Part shown: positions 28,796 through 37,327 of the stretch, in pieces | Numbering within the stretch: the first letter of the stretch is position 1 | Layout of the letters: every line of letters starts with the position of its first letter | NCBI RefSeq assembly: GCF_000233695.2 | Contig: NZ_CM001488.1 | Location: forward strand, 1,347,497 to 1,411,496 | DNA length: 64,000 bases | Direction: 5' to 3' | DNA from: Desulfobacter postgatei 2ac9 | GTDB lineage: Bacteria > Desulfobacterota > Desulfobacteria > Desulfobacterales > Desulfobacteraceae | Position numbers and translations under genes: made by a program | The notes under the pieces: model-generated | Seen by the model: the letters and a program-made list of their open reading frames with translations, nothing else | Told to the model about the DNA's origin: nothing | The model's database searches: none

Positions 28796-29053
28796 ATGGA
28801 AACAGGATTCTTTGAAGTTGAAGTACAAAACCGGCTTATCAGGGGGACCTTTGCTCCCAAACCCACTAAAGGCACACAGGGCAAATGGCACCCGGAAAAA
28901 TTGTTCTTTCTGGCAAAGGATGAAATCGAAGCGCAGCAGATGGCATACAAGCAGATCCGGGCACGCCGGATGCTCGGGATCAGCAAAGGCAGAGCAAAAG
29001 GTAAGAAAATAAGGCGTGAGATCAAAATAATCGACGTAAGGAGGCTTGTATGA
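28796..29053 (+). CDS. small basic hypothetical protein
   Basis: Protein of 85 residues, strongly basic in the second half (ARRMLGISKGRAKGKKIRRE). The start follows AAAGGAGGGCATCAG. The last 4 bp overlap the next gene (ATGA), so the two are coupled. The basic tail suggests nucleic acid binding, which is inference. No family recognised. Confidence 0.75.
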   Translation: METGFFEVEVQNRLIRGTFAPKPTKGTQGKWHPEKLFFLAKDEIEAQQMAYKQIRARRMLGISKGRAKGKKIRREIKIIDVRRLV

Positions 29054-29898
29054 AAAGGACAAAATTCAATACACCATCCCAGGGATACGATACTTACATC
29101 CACCCAAAAACGGAATTTTTGAAGCTTCCCGGAACCCGAAACACTGAACCGGCTTTGACATATATGTTTGATGCTTTGAATGCCAGGAATGATCGTGCTG
29201 GACTAAAACCAGATAATCCAGCCCAAAAAGAAGAAATCCTGGAATCCATCAAAGTTGAATTGAAGAACAGAGGAACTGCTTTGAAATATCAGACTTTCGA
29301 GATAGGTCGGGCGCTCTGTTCAGCCAAGAAAATTCTGGTTCATGGGGAATTCAAACCCTGGGTTGAAGCAAATTTTAATCACTCGTACAAGACCGCCCAT
29401 AACTGTATGAGAGTGTTTGAAGGTTGTGCCGGAAATCCTGAAATAGTGGAATATTTACCGTCATCATGTCTTTACGTCATTTGTTCACCCAAATTCCCGG
29501 AGGATCTGAGGCAGGCCCTATTTGATAATATCAGTGGGCCAGTTGATGTAACCAAAAAAGATATCGTTGAAATCGGAATGAAATTCAAAATGGGCGAAAT
29601 CACAATCCACGATGAGCCTATTCAGAAACTACTTGTTAAACAGAAACAGCGAACCCTGTTTGAAAAACATCATATTGAACTGCTGGGCCTGAAAGGTATC
29701 ATTGAAAATCGGTTTAAGCGTATCAAAGGCATTATTGACAATGGGCCGGATAATCCCCTGATCCAGGAAATTGACGGTGAGGAGTGGGAAGCCCAAGAGG
29801 ATAAAATTTTTCAGATCCATAACGGAATTGAAAAAATCCTGGCCCAGTTGAATGTATTGATTGATGAATTGGAACTCAAAAGTGAAACTGTTACATAA
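29050..29898 (+). CDS. DUF3102-like protein
   Basis: Protein of 282 residues. Residues about 85-125 (FEIGRALCSAKKILVHGEF, then KPWVEANFNHSYKTAHNCMR) match the DUF3102 pattern found in plasmid and phage proteins, where a helix-turn-helix-like core is followed by a helical tail. The C-terminus has a predicted coiled coil (about 235-280). DNA binding or partition-related roles are possible but unproven. It is coupled to the upstream small basic gene. Confidence 0.75.
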   Translation: MKRTKFNTPSQGYDTYIHPKTEFLKLPGTRNTEPALTYMFDALNARNDRAGLKPDNPAQKEEILESIKVELKNRGTALKYQTFEIGRALCSAKKILVHGEFKPWVEANFNHSYKTAHNCMRVFEGCAGNPEIVEYLPSSCLYVICSPKFPEDLRQALFDNISGPVDVTKKDIVEIGMKFKMGEITIHDEPIQKLLVKQKQRTLFEKHHIELLGLKGIIENRFKRIKGIIDNGPDNPLIQEIDGEEWEAQEDKIFQIHNGIEKILAQLNVLIDELELKSETVT

Positions 29899-29946
29899 AT
29901 GAATCATTTACACTTTTCAACCCCGGCTCACTAACCTGGGCCGGGG

Positions 29947-30333
29947 TTAAACCAATCCTAAAGACGCTCTTTTCTTTTCAACCAATGTCAACCGCCAGCA
30001 GTTGATTTTCTTGCCAACCTCTTCTTGGGAGAAGAAACCTTGATTTTGATTTTTCTTTGCAGGTTGTTCCTCAGTCTTTTCAAGTTCGAAGCCCTGTTTT
30101 TCATAAAACTTGTTACTTTTCCAACCGGCAGGACATTTGGCAAAGATGCTGTGAGCGCCTTCAACCTTCTTGAGCTTGTCCAGCATTTCAGAACCAGCGC
30201 CTTTTCGGGTAGAGACAATTTCAGTAATGGTCAGTTGGTGGTCCCTGCGGAGATGAAACACACACATACCGCCGTCAATCAATATCAGTTCCCCGTTATC
30301 CCGGGCTTTTATCAATCTTTCCATGAGTGCCAT
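29947..30333 (-). CDS. GNAT-like acetyltransferase, phage/plasmid type
   Basis: Protein of 128 residues from MALMERLIKARD at 30333, preceded by GGAGG. It shows a compact GNAT pattern: TITEIVSTRKGAGSEMLDKL (acetyl-CoA loop R/K-G-x-G-S), AKCPAGWKSNKFYEKQGFEL, and a C-terminal NCWRLTL strand. Small GNATs of this shape are frequent in phages and integrative elements. Substrate unknown. Confidence 0.7.
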   Translation of the reverse strand: MALMERLIKARDNGELILIDGGMCVFHLRRDHQLTITEIVSTRKGAGSEMLDKLKKVEGAHSIFAKCPAGWKSNKFYEKQGFELEKTEEQPAKKNQNQGFFSQEEVGKKINCWRLTLVEKKRASLGLV

Positions 30334-30530
30334 AAATGAATCCTCCATTAGTTTCCAGCACATTATCAAAGGCTTTGACCATTTTCAAACGAATAATCAA
30401 GCTGGATCAAAAAGCAACCCCAAAAGCACACAACATACTGATATTTCAAAATAAATTAAAAACAATCCTTTATTTTTTAAAAACTTTACATTATAATAAA
30501 AAATACACGATAAAAAGTAATGGAGACCAA

Positions 30531-30728
30531 ATGATGGATTTGAAAACAGCACGACAACAAGCCAGACTGAGCCAAGCACAGGTAGCAAAGGCCGCCGGTG
30601 TTTCTGTGGGGACCATCTCTACCCTTGAACGTGGAATCCACCGCCCACAACCTCAAACAGCGCGGAGGCTGGAACGTTTGTTTGGTCAAATCCTGACTTT
30701 TGCTGCGGAGGAAGGGGCCGTCCAATGA
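30531..30728 (+). CDS. XRE-family helix-turn-helix regulator
   Basis: Protein of 65 residues consisting of one HTH_3 domain (KTARQQARLSQAQVAKAAGV, SVGTISTLERG). The start at 30531 lies behind GGAGACC; the longer upstream frame has no support. It is divergent from the GNAT gene with about 200 bp between them, so it may control both directions of the element. It is the only clear Cro/C1-type regulator in the element. Confidence 0.85.
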   Translation: MMDLKTARQQARLSQAQVAKAAGVSVGTISTLERGIHRPQPQTARRLERLFGQILTFAAEEGAVQ

Positions 30729-30831
30729 AGTAATCAGCAATCATAACAAAGCCGCCGGATATCCGGTCACTGCAAAGCTGGAAAGCTGAACCAGCGCCGG
30801 GAATAAGGCACAAACGGTTAGACAGAAATCA

Positions 30832-30880
30832 AGCCGGGCAGAAATGGGAACACCACCCAAATCTGACCCGGCTTTTTTTA
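30832..30880 (+). terminator. intrinsic terminator after the XRE gene
   Basis: AGCCGGG (30832-30838) pairs with CCCGGCT (30867-30873). Inner complements TGGG/CCCA extend the stem, which is followed by TTTTTTTATTTT. Confidence 0.8.
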
Positions 30881-30908
30881 TTTTGAACACAAGAGCGAGG
30901 AAACAAGA

Positions 30909-31457
30909 ATGCAAAGTTACAACGAACTACAGGCTTTTCTGGAAGATGTCCAGAAACGGAAAATGGATCTCAACGATCAGAAGAACGCCTTGATTGGACA
31001 GCGTGAGAAGCTGAGAGGGACATGGGAAGATGCTGTTTTCAACGGTGAAGGGGAGACCGAAGCCAAGCAAGCCATGGTTGATTTGGAATCCAAGATTGAT
31101 AATTTCAGCGACCACATCCGCATTCTGGAAAGCCGGACCAAAACTTCCAGCAAGGTCCAGGAGCTTGCAAAGGCTGTCCATGCCGACTGTAAGCACACCT
31201 TGCAGGGGATGAGGAACAACTATCTTTCCCAAGCAAGCAAGGTTGAAAAAATCAAAAATGATTACCTGCGGGAGCTTTCCATTCTGGGAGAGATTCACAA
31301 GGTTGCTGAGCAATACAGTTTCTATGCAGCAGAAGCAAACCACTACATTCCCGGACAATCCGTCCATTGTGGCCTGAACGCTGACAAATTCAAAGAGGTT
31401 GCTATTGATGAGAACCTTGTCAAAACAACATACAAAAATGGCAGAAACAAACAATAA
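30909..31457 (+). CDS. coiled-coil hypothetical protein
   Basis: Protein of 182 residues. Residues 1-70 and 95-125 have heptad-like helices (LQAFLEDVQKRKMDLNDQKN, VDLESKIDNFSDHIRILESR). The C-terminal third is globular (YIPGQSVHCGLNADKFKEVA). The ATG follows GAGGAAACAAG. It starts a run of small plus-strand genes. Family not recognised; a structural or scaffold role is possible. Confidence 0.75.
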   Translation: MQSYNELQAFLEDVQKRKMDLNDQKNALIGQREKLRGTWEDAVFNGEGETEAKQAMVDLESKIDNFSDHIRILESRTKTSSKVQELAKAVHADCKHTLQGMRNNYLSQASKVEKIKNDYLRELSILGEIHKVAEQYSFYAAEANHYIPGQSVHCGLNADKFKEVAIDENLVKTTYKNGRNKQ

Positions 31458-31473
31458 TTTATGAGGTGAACCA

Positions 31474-31761
31474 ATGGAAAAAGAACAGAAAATTCAGGAA
31501 TTTGCAGAAAAGAACGGCTTGACAGAAGCAGAAGCAACGTTGGTTTATGTCGATGGCGACCCGGAACAAACCATGTTGAATTTCTCAACGTTGAAGGGTG
31601 TGAAAGTTGGCAAAGTCAAGGAAGCTGACCAGCTCAGGAATGACGATCATGTAAACCAGACCAATGATTTACTTGCACAGGCCAACGAAGCCCTGAAAGC
31701 CGGGGACGTTTACAAATCTATTCATCTACGCCGAATGGCTCACGGAATCCAGACACAATGA
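31474..31761 (+). CDS. hypothetical protein with UBA-like helix pair
   Basis: Protein of 95 residues. The first 40 residues (IQEFAEKNGLTEAEATLVYV, DGDPEQTMLNFST) resemble the short three-helix pattern seen in UBA/TS-N-like folds, but the match is weak. GAGGTG precedes the ATG. It lies 16 bp after the coiled-coil gene, so they are likely cotranscribed. Confidence 0.7.
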   Translation: MEKEQKIQEFAEKNGLTEAEATLVYVDGDPEQTMLNFSTLKGVKVGKVKEADQLRNDDHVNQTNDLLAQANEALKAGDVYKSIHLRRMAHGIQTQ

Positions 31762-31825
31762 AAAGGAAAACCTCATAAACCTTATGCCTAATCAGTATAA
31801 TAGAATAACACAGATTTTACAGTTT

Positions 31826-31892
31826 CCCGGCGGCTGCGGACAAAACAACAAGCAAACAAATTGACATGTATGCGAAATGAATAGCCGCCGGG
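31826..31892. repeat. 10-bp GC-rich inverted repeat
   Basis: CCCGGCGGCT (31826-31835) and AGCCGCCGGG (31883-31892) are perfect inverse copies around a 47-nt loop in a non-coding region. No T run follows. It could be an RNA structure or a protein-binding site in the element. Confidence 0.5.
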
Positions 31893-31932
31893 ATTACTCC
31901 CCAAATACAAGGCGTTCTCGCCAGGAAATAAA

Positions 31933-32019
31933 ATGGATACCCCAAAAGGTAGGTTAGGATATATGGAAGGCCCCGAACCAAAGAATTTACCGGCAGGAAC
32001 AAGGATAAAAAATGGATAA
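31933..32019 (+). CDS. possible 28-residue ORF
   Basis: Frame MDTPKGRLGYMEGPEPKNLP ending 8 bp into the next gene. AGGAAA precedes the ATG. Coupling with the Cys-rich gene makes it plausible, but nothing else supports it. Confidence 0.3.
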   Translation: MDTPKGRLGYMEGPEPKNLPAGTRIKNG

Positions 32020-32251
32020 ATCAAATTCTACAGCAGCATTAGAAGCATATAATGAAAAGCTCCGGTCTGGACAGGTTGAAAAACCGAAAACCTTGGACCC
32101 GATTGAGAAGGCGAAAGCAAATCCCAAGAGCTTGAGAGCTGCGATAAATGGAAAATGTTTTGACTGTTGCTGTGGGCAAAGGGTTGAAGTGACCAGGTGC
32201 ACTGTGAGGGATTGTCCATTGTATCCGGTCCGACCCTGGCAACGAACATGA
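32012..32251 (+). CDS. Cys-rich small protein (phage/plasmid type)
   Basis: Protein of 79 residues. The C-terminal half has the cluster AINGKCFDCCCGQRVEVTRC then DCPLYPVRPWQR, giving six Cys that could hold zinc. This pattern is common in small phage and integrative-element proteins (A-I-x-x-K-C-x-D-C-x-G ... C-P-L-x-P-x-R) of unknown function. It lies 130 bp upstream of the replication-initiator-like gene. Confidence 0.8.
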   Translation: MDKSNSTAALEAYNEKLRSGQVEKPKTLDPIEKAKANPKSLRAAINGKCFDCCCGQRVEVTRCTVRDCPLYPVRPWQRT

Positions 32252-32380
32252 AATAGCAATAACAATTTTGCCGGGACCCAATCGGAAGTCATGAGCCGGT
32301 TGTTGGGTTCCCCATCTCCCTCCCTGGTCCCGGCAAACCCTTTTTGAATATCAAGTGATGGGGATAGGGAGATGTGACAA

Positions 32381-33346
32381 ATGAATTTAGCACTCAAGGT
32401 AAGAACAGATGCAAAACGGCAGATCCCGGAAGAAAAGCGGGAAAAGAAAAAGAAGCAGAAAACAATAGAGGATAAACAAAGGCAAGCTGCATTTTTCAAC
32501 AGCCTTTATACTGGCAGGAATATGGAATTTTCCTTTAAAACGATGGAAGAAGTCAGCATGACAAAGCATTTCTACTTTCCAAAGCTCGGGGAAGATTATA
32601 CCGATTGGTCGTTTGGAGCGGCACCATTGGCCGCCTTTGCAGTTTACCCGGTTATTTGTTCCCGGGTTGACTTCAGGAATCATGAACGATGGATGAAAAT
32701 TTCAATGGAAGAAATTGCAAAGAAAGCCGGGCATAAATCTGTAAGTACCACTTCCAACGCTATCAAGCATCTAATTGAAGCCGGTTATGGAATGACTGAA
32801 TCAATTGAAGGTGAAATAGAACAGCGGTATCCTTTGATTGAACGAAAAAAAGTACATGAGAAGGTACCAAAAGGAGAAAAGCGGGTATGGGAATACCGGG
32901 CCGGTTTCATCCGTGGCGACATGATAAAAAGATGGAAAACTGATGATGAGGCCAGATATTTCAAATTCCCTACATGGATCATCGACACCGGATTATGGGC
33001 AAAACTGAAACCCAGGGCAAAAGCCCTTTACATTGCATTGCGGTCCTGTTCCAGATTTGATGAAAAGTTGTATGCAGGAATTGAAAATGATGTCCCTTTC
33101 GATCAGTTGGACCAGATAGAGTTTGATCTGGAAGAATACAAGGCCCGTAAATGGGAAGTTTGTAACACTCCAACCACTCGGTTATGCCGGATGGTCAATA
33201 TTGATGGATCTGATATCAGAAAGATTGTGGATGATCTGGAAGAAACCGGTTTAGTGGAGAAAATTGACAGATGGTGGAAAGTCTGGTTACAGCCCAATCC
33301 TCTATACAGGAATAATCCTCTATACAGGAATTTTAATAATTGGTAA
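32381..33346 (+). CDS. replication-initiator-like winged-helix protein
   Basis: Protein of 321 residues. After a Lys-rich N-terminus it has a winged-helix region (MKISMEEIAKKAGHKSVSTT, SNAIKHLIEAGY, residues about 105-140). A second one lies near the C-terminus (DIRKIVDDLEETGLVEKIDR, about 280-300). Two HTH blocks around a central domain resemble plasmid Rep or primase-helper proteins. The last residues are encoded by a tandem 18-bp repeat (NPLYRN twice), and iteron-like repeats follow at once. Function as an initiator is inferred from layout and fold pattern. Confidence 0.6.
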   Translation: MNLALKVRTDAKRQIPEEKREKKKKQKTIEDKQRQAAFFNSLYTGRNMEFSFKTMEEVSMTKHFYFPKLGEDYTDWSFGAAPLAAFAVYPVICSRVDFRNHERWMKISMEEIAKKAGHKSVSTTSNAIKHLIEAGYGMTESIEGEIEQRYPLIERKKVHEKVPKGEKRVWEYRAGFIRGDMIKRWKTDDEARYFKFPTWIIDTGLWAKLKPRAKALYIALRSCSRFDEKLYAGIENDVPFDQLDQIEFDLEEYKARKWEVCNTPTTRLCRMVNIDGSDIRKIVDDLEETGLVEKIDRWWKVWLQPNPLYRNNPLYRNFNNW

Positions 33347-33398
33347 CAGGTTTTTTTATTATGACATCAGGTTTTTTTAAATTGGATCAGGTTTTTTT
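33296..33398 (+). repeat. iteron-like direct repeats at the Rep gene 3' end
   Basis: Two perfect 18-bp copies of AATCCTCTATACAGGAAT (33296-33313, 33314-33331) are followed by three copies of CAGGTTTTTTT starting at 33347, 33368 and 33388. The spacing of 20-21 bp is two helical turns. The region is AT-rich. Such evenly phased repeats beside an initiator gene are typical of iteron-controlled origins. Confidence 0.6.
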
Positions 33399-33936
33399 TA
33401 TCTGGGTACTGATTAAATATGGGTATTATAAGTCTATTGTTAAGTTAAAATTAAGTAAGATTAAGCACACTAAAAATATGTTTTTTTCAAAAACATTTAT
33501 GTTCTTCGAACATCAAGTATGTTTCATTCTTTCCAAATTAAATGAAATGATTGATCCAGGAATAGAAAGAGAAGAATCTGTCCAAATAAATATCAAAGAT
33601 AGGATCTGTCCAAATAATAGAAATGGAATGCTCACCCACAAATACAATAAGAGGGATCTGTCCACAAATACAAATATGATGCTCTGTCCAGAATTTGATT
33701 ATGTATCCACCCGGCCTATCCCAACCGGCAAAACTGCGTTCCGCAGTAAAGCCCAAGGGATGCCGCCCAAAAACAGCAGATACCGGCCAATAAATCAATA
33801 TCAATCAATAAACAGAACAAATGGTTAATCCATTATTTTTATGAATACACCAAAAAACAGCATTAAAATTTAGGAAAACCTAAAATAAATAGCAAAAACA
33901 GGATAAATCAATGAGGGCTAAAAGGTAGGTGATATC
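33347..33936. other. AT-rich candidate replication origin region
   Basis: A 590-bp stretch with iteron-like repeats at its left and four CTGTCCA-type repeats in the middle. A 162-codon frame (33340-33828) crosses it, but its sequence follows the repeats (GFF, QVFF) and shows no family resemblance, so it was not called as a gene. Confidence 0.45.
33576..33690 (+). repeat. four ATCTGTCCA repeats
   Basis: ATCTGTCCAAATAA at 33576 and 33604, ATCTGTCCACAAATA at 33656, and CTCTGTCCA at 33682. The third contains TGTCCACA, close to a DnaA box. They may be initiator or DnaA sites of the element. Confidence 0.5.
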
Positions 33937-34746
33937 ATGACACAAGTTTGCCAAGTATGCCAGAGTTACAACCGTCCAGACATAGACAGAGCGTTGATAC
34001 AAGGGAAATCGTATTCAAAGTTAGCTAATCAGTATGATTTGGACCCACAGGCTATCAGGAACCATCATCTAAACCACCTGTCCAGACAGCTTGTCCAGGC
34101 ATGGGAACGTAAGCAGGATGCAGAAAGCCGGGATCTTCTGGGAGAGATAGACGAGCTTGTGGAGCGTACCAAGGGAATTCTTGATAAGGCTGAGAAGAAA
34201 GGCCAACTGAAAACCGCCTTGGCTGGTATCCGGGAACTCCGTGGTAGTTATGAATTAATGAGCCGGATTGCTTTTTCACTCCATCAAGCCAAGGAAAAGG
34301 ATATTGAACTGGCGAGGATCGAGTCAGGCGAAGCCGATTACCAGTTAGAGCAGGATTTCCGGGAAAAACTGAAAGTACTGTCAATGCCGGAACTGATGCT
34401 GTTCAATGCTTTGCTTGATAAAATCGAATCCCAGGACAAGGACAGGCGACCCATTGGAGAAGCCCTGGAAAGGAAAACCCTTTACATGCAATGGCTGGAA
34501 AGCCCGGAAGAGTACGAAGCCGCCTTCAATCCATTGGGTATCGAGCATATTGATTTACTGGAACCGCTGAAGGTTGAACCATTGGAACCCCTGGGACTGG
34601 ACGACCCACCGGACCCCGAACCTGATCCACCGATGACCCGAACAAAGAAACGTGGCCCTGGCAGGCCCCCTGGCAGCAGAAACAAGAAAACAGACCACCG
34701 CAGATCCAAACGTGGCAGACCCCTGAAAGTAAAGTCAACCACATGA
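33937..34746 (+). CDS. zinc-finger/HTH protein with AT-hook tail
   Basis: Protein of 269 residues. The N-terminus (CQVCQSYNRPDIDRALIQGK, then YSKLANQYDLDPQAIRNHHL) is the C-x2-C plus HTH pattern common in phage and mobile-element proteins near terminase-type genes. The middle is helical. A Pro-rich linker leads to two AT-hook-like motifs (KKRGPGRPPGSRNKK and KRGRPLK). It probably binds DNA; a terminase small subunit role was considered, but no large subunit exists here. It overlaps the next gene. Confidence 0.7.
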   Translation: MTQVCQVCQSYNRPDIDRALIQGKSYSKLANQYDLDPQAIRNHHLNHLSRQLVQAWERKQDAESRDLLGEIDELVERTKGILDKAEKKGQLKTALAGIRELRGSYELMSRIAFSLHQAKEKDIELARIESGEADYQLEQDFREKLKVLSMPELMLFNALLDKIESQDKDRRPIGEALERKTLYMQWLESPEEYEAAFNPLGIEHIDLLEPLKVEPLEPLGLDDPPDPEPDPPMTRTKKRGPGRPPGSRNKKTDHRRSKRGRPLKVKSTT

Positions 34747-35057
34747 TGTCCTCCCAGGCCATGGAACCGGAGCAGGTCCAGACCGATTACGAGCAATCAG
34801 ATCCCAACCGGGTACTTTGGCTTGCTGTTATCAATCAAGCCGTTGACGATTATCAAACCCATCTTGATATCCAGGCTGGCAGATACAAAGCTGACCCATA
34901 CAAAGCAACGGCTTGCCGGGGAGCCTTCCACTGGATCACACAGGCCGGGGACTGGTTCTGTCAGGTCTGTTACATGGCGGATCTGGACCCGGAATCTATC
35001 CAGATGGCTGCAAGGCGGAGGGCTGTCCAAGATATAAGGATAAACCCTGACCCATAA
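34743..35057 (+). CDS. hypothetical protein, phage type
   Basis: Protein of 104 residues coupled by overlap (ATGA) to the AT-hook gene. The block RVLWLAVINQAVDDYQTHLD and, later, CRGAFHWITQAGDWFCQVCY recur in small phage-like proteins of unknown role. Start could be 34743 or the next codon (ATG ATG). Confidence 0.7.
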   Translation: MMSSQAMEPEQVQTDYEQSDPNRVLWLAVINQAVDDYQTHLDIQAGRYKADPYKATACRGAFHWITQAGDWFCQVCYMADLDPESIQMAARRRAVQDIRINPDP

Positions 35058-35430
35058 TCCGCTTTTACTGGCGTAAAACCCTTATAGACGCCTTGTTTTA
35101 AAATGGTTCTGGGGTTGGGATATATAAGGACCCTCCCCAGGGCTTTACCGCTTTGAAATCCTGGTAGAATCCCCTTGCAAATCCTTCCCTTTCAATAATC
35201 GTGCCATATCCGTATTGCAATAAATGTTCCACAACTCATAAAGGAATACCTGAAACCTTATGAGTTTCAGGGTTTCCAGATCCTGAAAGCCTTGATAGAC
35301 GGACTAAACAAAAGAAAAAACTCATAAGAAAATAATTTAAAAAAACTAAAGGAAACGGTTTATTTATTTTTTGATACCCTATATAATGTAGATAATAGGT
35401 ATTAGGTTAACCCCAACCAAGGAGCTGGAA
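35058..35430. other. 373-bp non-coding region with hairpin
   Basis: No supported gene. AACTCATAA (35233-35241) and TTATGAGTT (35258-35266) form a perfect 9-bp dyad, and CTCATAAG recurs near 35320. These may be operator sites or a small RNA. The right end should hold the promoter of the next small genes. Confidence 0.4.
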
Positions 35431-35562
35431 ATGGAAAAGGCATACAGATTTACATTTAGAAATGGCTGGTCTTGTGTAGCACCTAATCTTGATGTTGCAA
35501 TGTACGCATACAAAGCAGAGCATGGATGTTTTGGGATAGTCTGCGGAAGAGAAAAAGCATAA
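35431..35562 (+). CDS. 43-residue hypothetical protein
   Basis: MEKAYRFTFRNGWSCVAPNL is followed by about 23 residues (ends GREKA). The ATG follows AAGGAG at ideal spacing. It looks like a small regulatory or accessory protein of the element. No family recognised. Confidence 0.5.
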   Translation: MEKAYRFTFRNGWSCVAPNLDVAMYAYKAEHGCFGIVCGREKA

Positions 35563-35613
35563 ATCAAACAACCCCGGTCTAACCCACCGGGGCAACCCAC
35601 CAAGGAGGACAGC

Positions 35614-35826
35614 ATGGCTCAGTTTAGATACAGGATCAACCAAACAGACTGGATAGCAGGTTACAATACAGGGGAAGCCGGACAGCCGGACAAATCCCCG
35701 GTCAACGTGGATGGCTTGTCCTGGTCATCTGGTTATATCGAAGGCAAGGCCGCAGGACGGATCAACTCCAACCTGGAATCAGCGGCAACCCTGGCAAATG
35801 AAATCAATCAGGAGGTGAAAGCATGA
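35614..35826 (+). CDS. 70-residue hypothetical protein
   Basis: MAQFRYRINQTDWIAGYNTG..., with a repeated W-x-x-G-Y pattern (WIAGYNTGEAG, WSSGYIEGKAAGR). This suggests two copies of a short Gly/Trp motif. AAGGAGG precedes the start. It overlaps the integrase gene by 4 bp, so it may be an excision or integration helper. Confidence 0.65.
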   Translation: MAQFRYRINQTDWIAGYNTGEAGQPDKSPVNVDGLSWSSGYIEGKAAGRINSNLESAATLANEINQEVKA

Positions 35827-36518
35827 CAGCAACAGCCCAAATAATCCAGTTCCCAGGGACAACGGCACAGGCTACCCGGACACGATCCACTAAGAAGCGG
35901 AAGCCTACCCCGGCCTTTCGTCAACTCAAGTACTTCACCAAGCATCAAATCAAGTTCATCAGGCGGCAGGTCCGGGATGCCTACGCCCTGGCAAGGGCCA
36001 AGGCCCAGGTTACAGCCATCCGGGAATGGATGTTGATTGACATCTTGACCAGAACCGGTTTACGTTCCGCAGAAGCAGCAGACCTCAGATGTGGGGATGT
36101 CCTTACCAGTTACGGGGAATCCTCACTGTTTGTCAGGGCTGGCAAGGGTTACAAGACCCGGTATGTGGAGATTCAACCCGGTCTGAAAACCCATCTGAAC
36201 AGCTTCATCAAATGGAAGGAACAGCAGGGGGAACCCACCGGCATGGATGATCATTTGTTTCTTGGTCAACGTGGACCCTGGACCCCGGCAGCCGTCCAGC
36301 AGTGCTGTAAGAAATGGATACGCCATTGTGACCTTGATAAACCCGGCTTGTCTGCCCATACCTTCCGTCACAGCTATGCAGTGGAGCTGTACCAGGAAAA
36401 ACGCTGCCTGCGGACTGTTCAAAAGCAGTTAGGACACGCCAGTATCCAGACCACCCAGATTTATGCTGATGTGACCAAAGAGGACATCCAAGATCAGATC
36501 AAAGGGATGTGGAACTGA
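35823..36518 (+). CDS. tyrosine recombinase (phage integrase family)
   Basis: Protein of 231 residues with a full catalytic domain: RTGLRSAEAADLRCGD, AGKGYKTRYVEI (Lys region), HTFRHSYAVELYQ (H-x2-R) and LGHASIQTTQIYAD with the nucleophile Tyr. The N-terminal DNA-binding part is short and basic (STKKRKPTPAFRQLKYF). It is internal to the 13-kb element rather than at its end, so it may resolve dimers (Xer-like) while the serine recombinase does integration. Confidence 0.9.
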   Translation: MTATAQIIQFPGTTAQATRTRSTKKRKPTPAFRQLKYFTKHQIKFIRRQVRDAYALARAKAQVTAIREWMLIDILTRTGLRSAEAADLRCGDVLTSYGESSLFVRAGKGYKTRYVEIQPGLKTHLNSFIKWKEQQGEPTGMDDHLFLGQRGPWTPAAVQQCCKKWIRHCDLDKPGLSAHTFRHSYAVELYQEKRCLRTVQKQLGHASIQTTQIYADVTKEDIQDQIKGMWN

Positions 36519-36554
36519 TAACCCATACCATTAACCATACAGGAGATCCAGACT

Positions 36555-36758
36555 ATGCAACGAACCAAACAGAGCAAGACCACCCAGACCTCAGACAAGC
36601 CCACCAAGCCCAAGGACCGGGTGCAACCCGGCACGTTCCTGGATGCTAAAATCTATCAGAAAGCCAAGATCCAGGCCATGACTGAGGGGATCACCACCGG
36701 GGAACTGGTTGACAAGGCAATCCTGCTGTATCTGGACCACATTAACAAGGAGGGCTAA
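36555..36758 (+). CDS. small RHH-like protein
   Basis: Protein of 67 residues. The basic N-terminus is followed by DRVQPGTFLDAKIYQKAKIQ and AMTEGITTGELVDKAI, similar to ribbon-helix-helix regulators (strand, then two helices). It may repress the downstream operon. GGAG precedes the start. Confidence 0.6.
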   Translation: MQRTKQSKTTQTSDKPTKPKDRVQPGTFLDAKIYQKAKIQAMTEGITTGELVDKAILLYLDHINKEG

Positions 36759-36761
36759 ACC

Positions 36762-36935
36762 ATGACAACCCTGAAATTCACTGATGGAATCCAGATCGAT
36801 ACCAGCGGACCCATACGAAAGCTGAAACTTGATGACGGATGGTATGTCACCGGCCAGGGCTTTCTTATCCCTGTGAAGGATGAAAAGGAAGCAGACCAGG
36901 AAATCAACCAGTTAAAAGCGGAGGGCAGCAAATGA
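36762..36935 (+). CDS. 57-residue hypothetical protein
   Basis: MTTLKFTDGIQIDTSGPIRK, then LDDGWYVTGQGFLIPV. AGGAGGGC precedes the start and the stop overlaps the next ATG (AATGA), so it is part of a tight operon. The beta-strand-rich pattern is not assigned to a family. Confidence 0.6.
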   Translation: MTTLKFTDGIQIDTSGPIRKLKLDDGWYVTGQGFLIPVKDEKEADQEINQLKAEGSK

Positions 36936-37327
36936 TACTACCATCCCAGGCAACCACTGACTTTATCAACAGCCTTTGGCCCCTGGCTTTGCATGACACA
37001 TCCCATTTCACACAAGGCAGGTTGGCCCATACATGGTTCACCACCGATGGGGAACGGTACAGCATGGACTTTTCCCACTGCGGCAACCGGTCAGATTGGT
37101 ATCAATTCGACAGCAGACAGGATGCCTGGTATTTCGGCCAATGGGTCAACCCGGTAACAAAGCAGATCCTGTCCTATGCTGAGGGAGATATCACCCTTGT
37201 TATCTGCGAAACCCCGGACCAGTACAGGAAGGAACTGCAAAGCATGACAGATTTCGAGGGCCGGAACGGCCTGGACGATCACGATCACCGGCATTGGGAG
37301 AAGCTGGAACAAGGGAAGACCCAATGA
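36932..37327 (+). CDS. 131-residue hypothetical protein
   Basis: Not recognised. Trp- and His-rich (HTWFTTDGERYSMDFSHCGN, WYFGQWVNPVTKQ, DDHDHRHWEKLE). It is translationally coupled at both ends by ATGA overlaps. Its place between small regulators and the recombinase suggests accessory function in the element. Confidence 0.65.
   Translation: MILPSQATTDFINSLWPLALHDTSHFTQGRLAHTWFTTDGERYSMDFSHCGNRSDWYQFDSRQDAWYFGQWVNPVTKQILSYAEGDITLVICETPDQYRKELQSMTDFEGRNGLDDHDHRHWEKLEQGKTQ

Noticed and set aside
33296..33690. CRISPR array
   Set aside because: The repeats are short, partly tandem and AT-rich, without uniform spacers, and no cas genes are present anywhere in the window.
33340..33828. 162-codon plus-strand frame after the Rep-like gene
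   Set aside because: It begins at TTG inside the Rep stop region, is built partly from the DNA repeats, has no ribosome site and resembles no family; the region is better explained as an origin-like repeat zone.
33937..34746. Terminase small subunit
   Set aside because: The N-terminal C-x2-C/HTH pattern is compatible, but there is no large subunit next to it and the AT-hook tail suggests another DNA-binding role.
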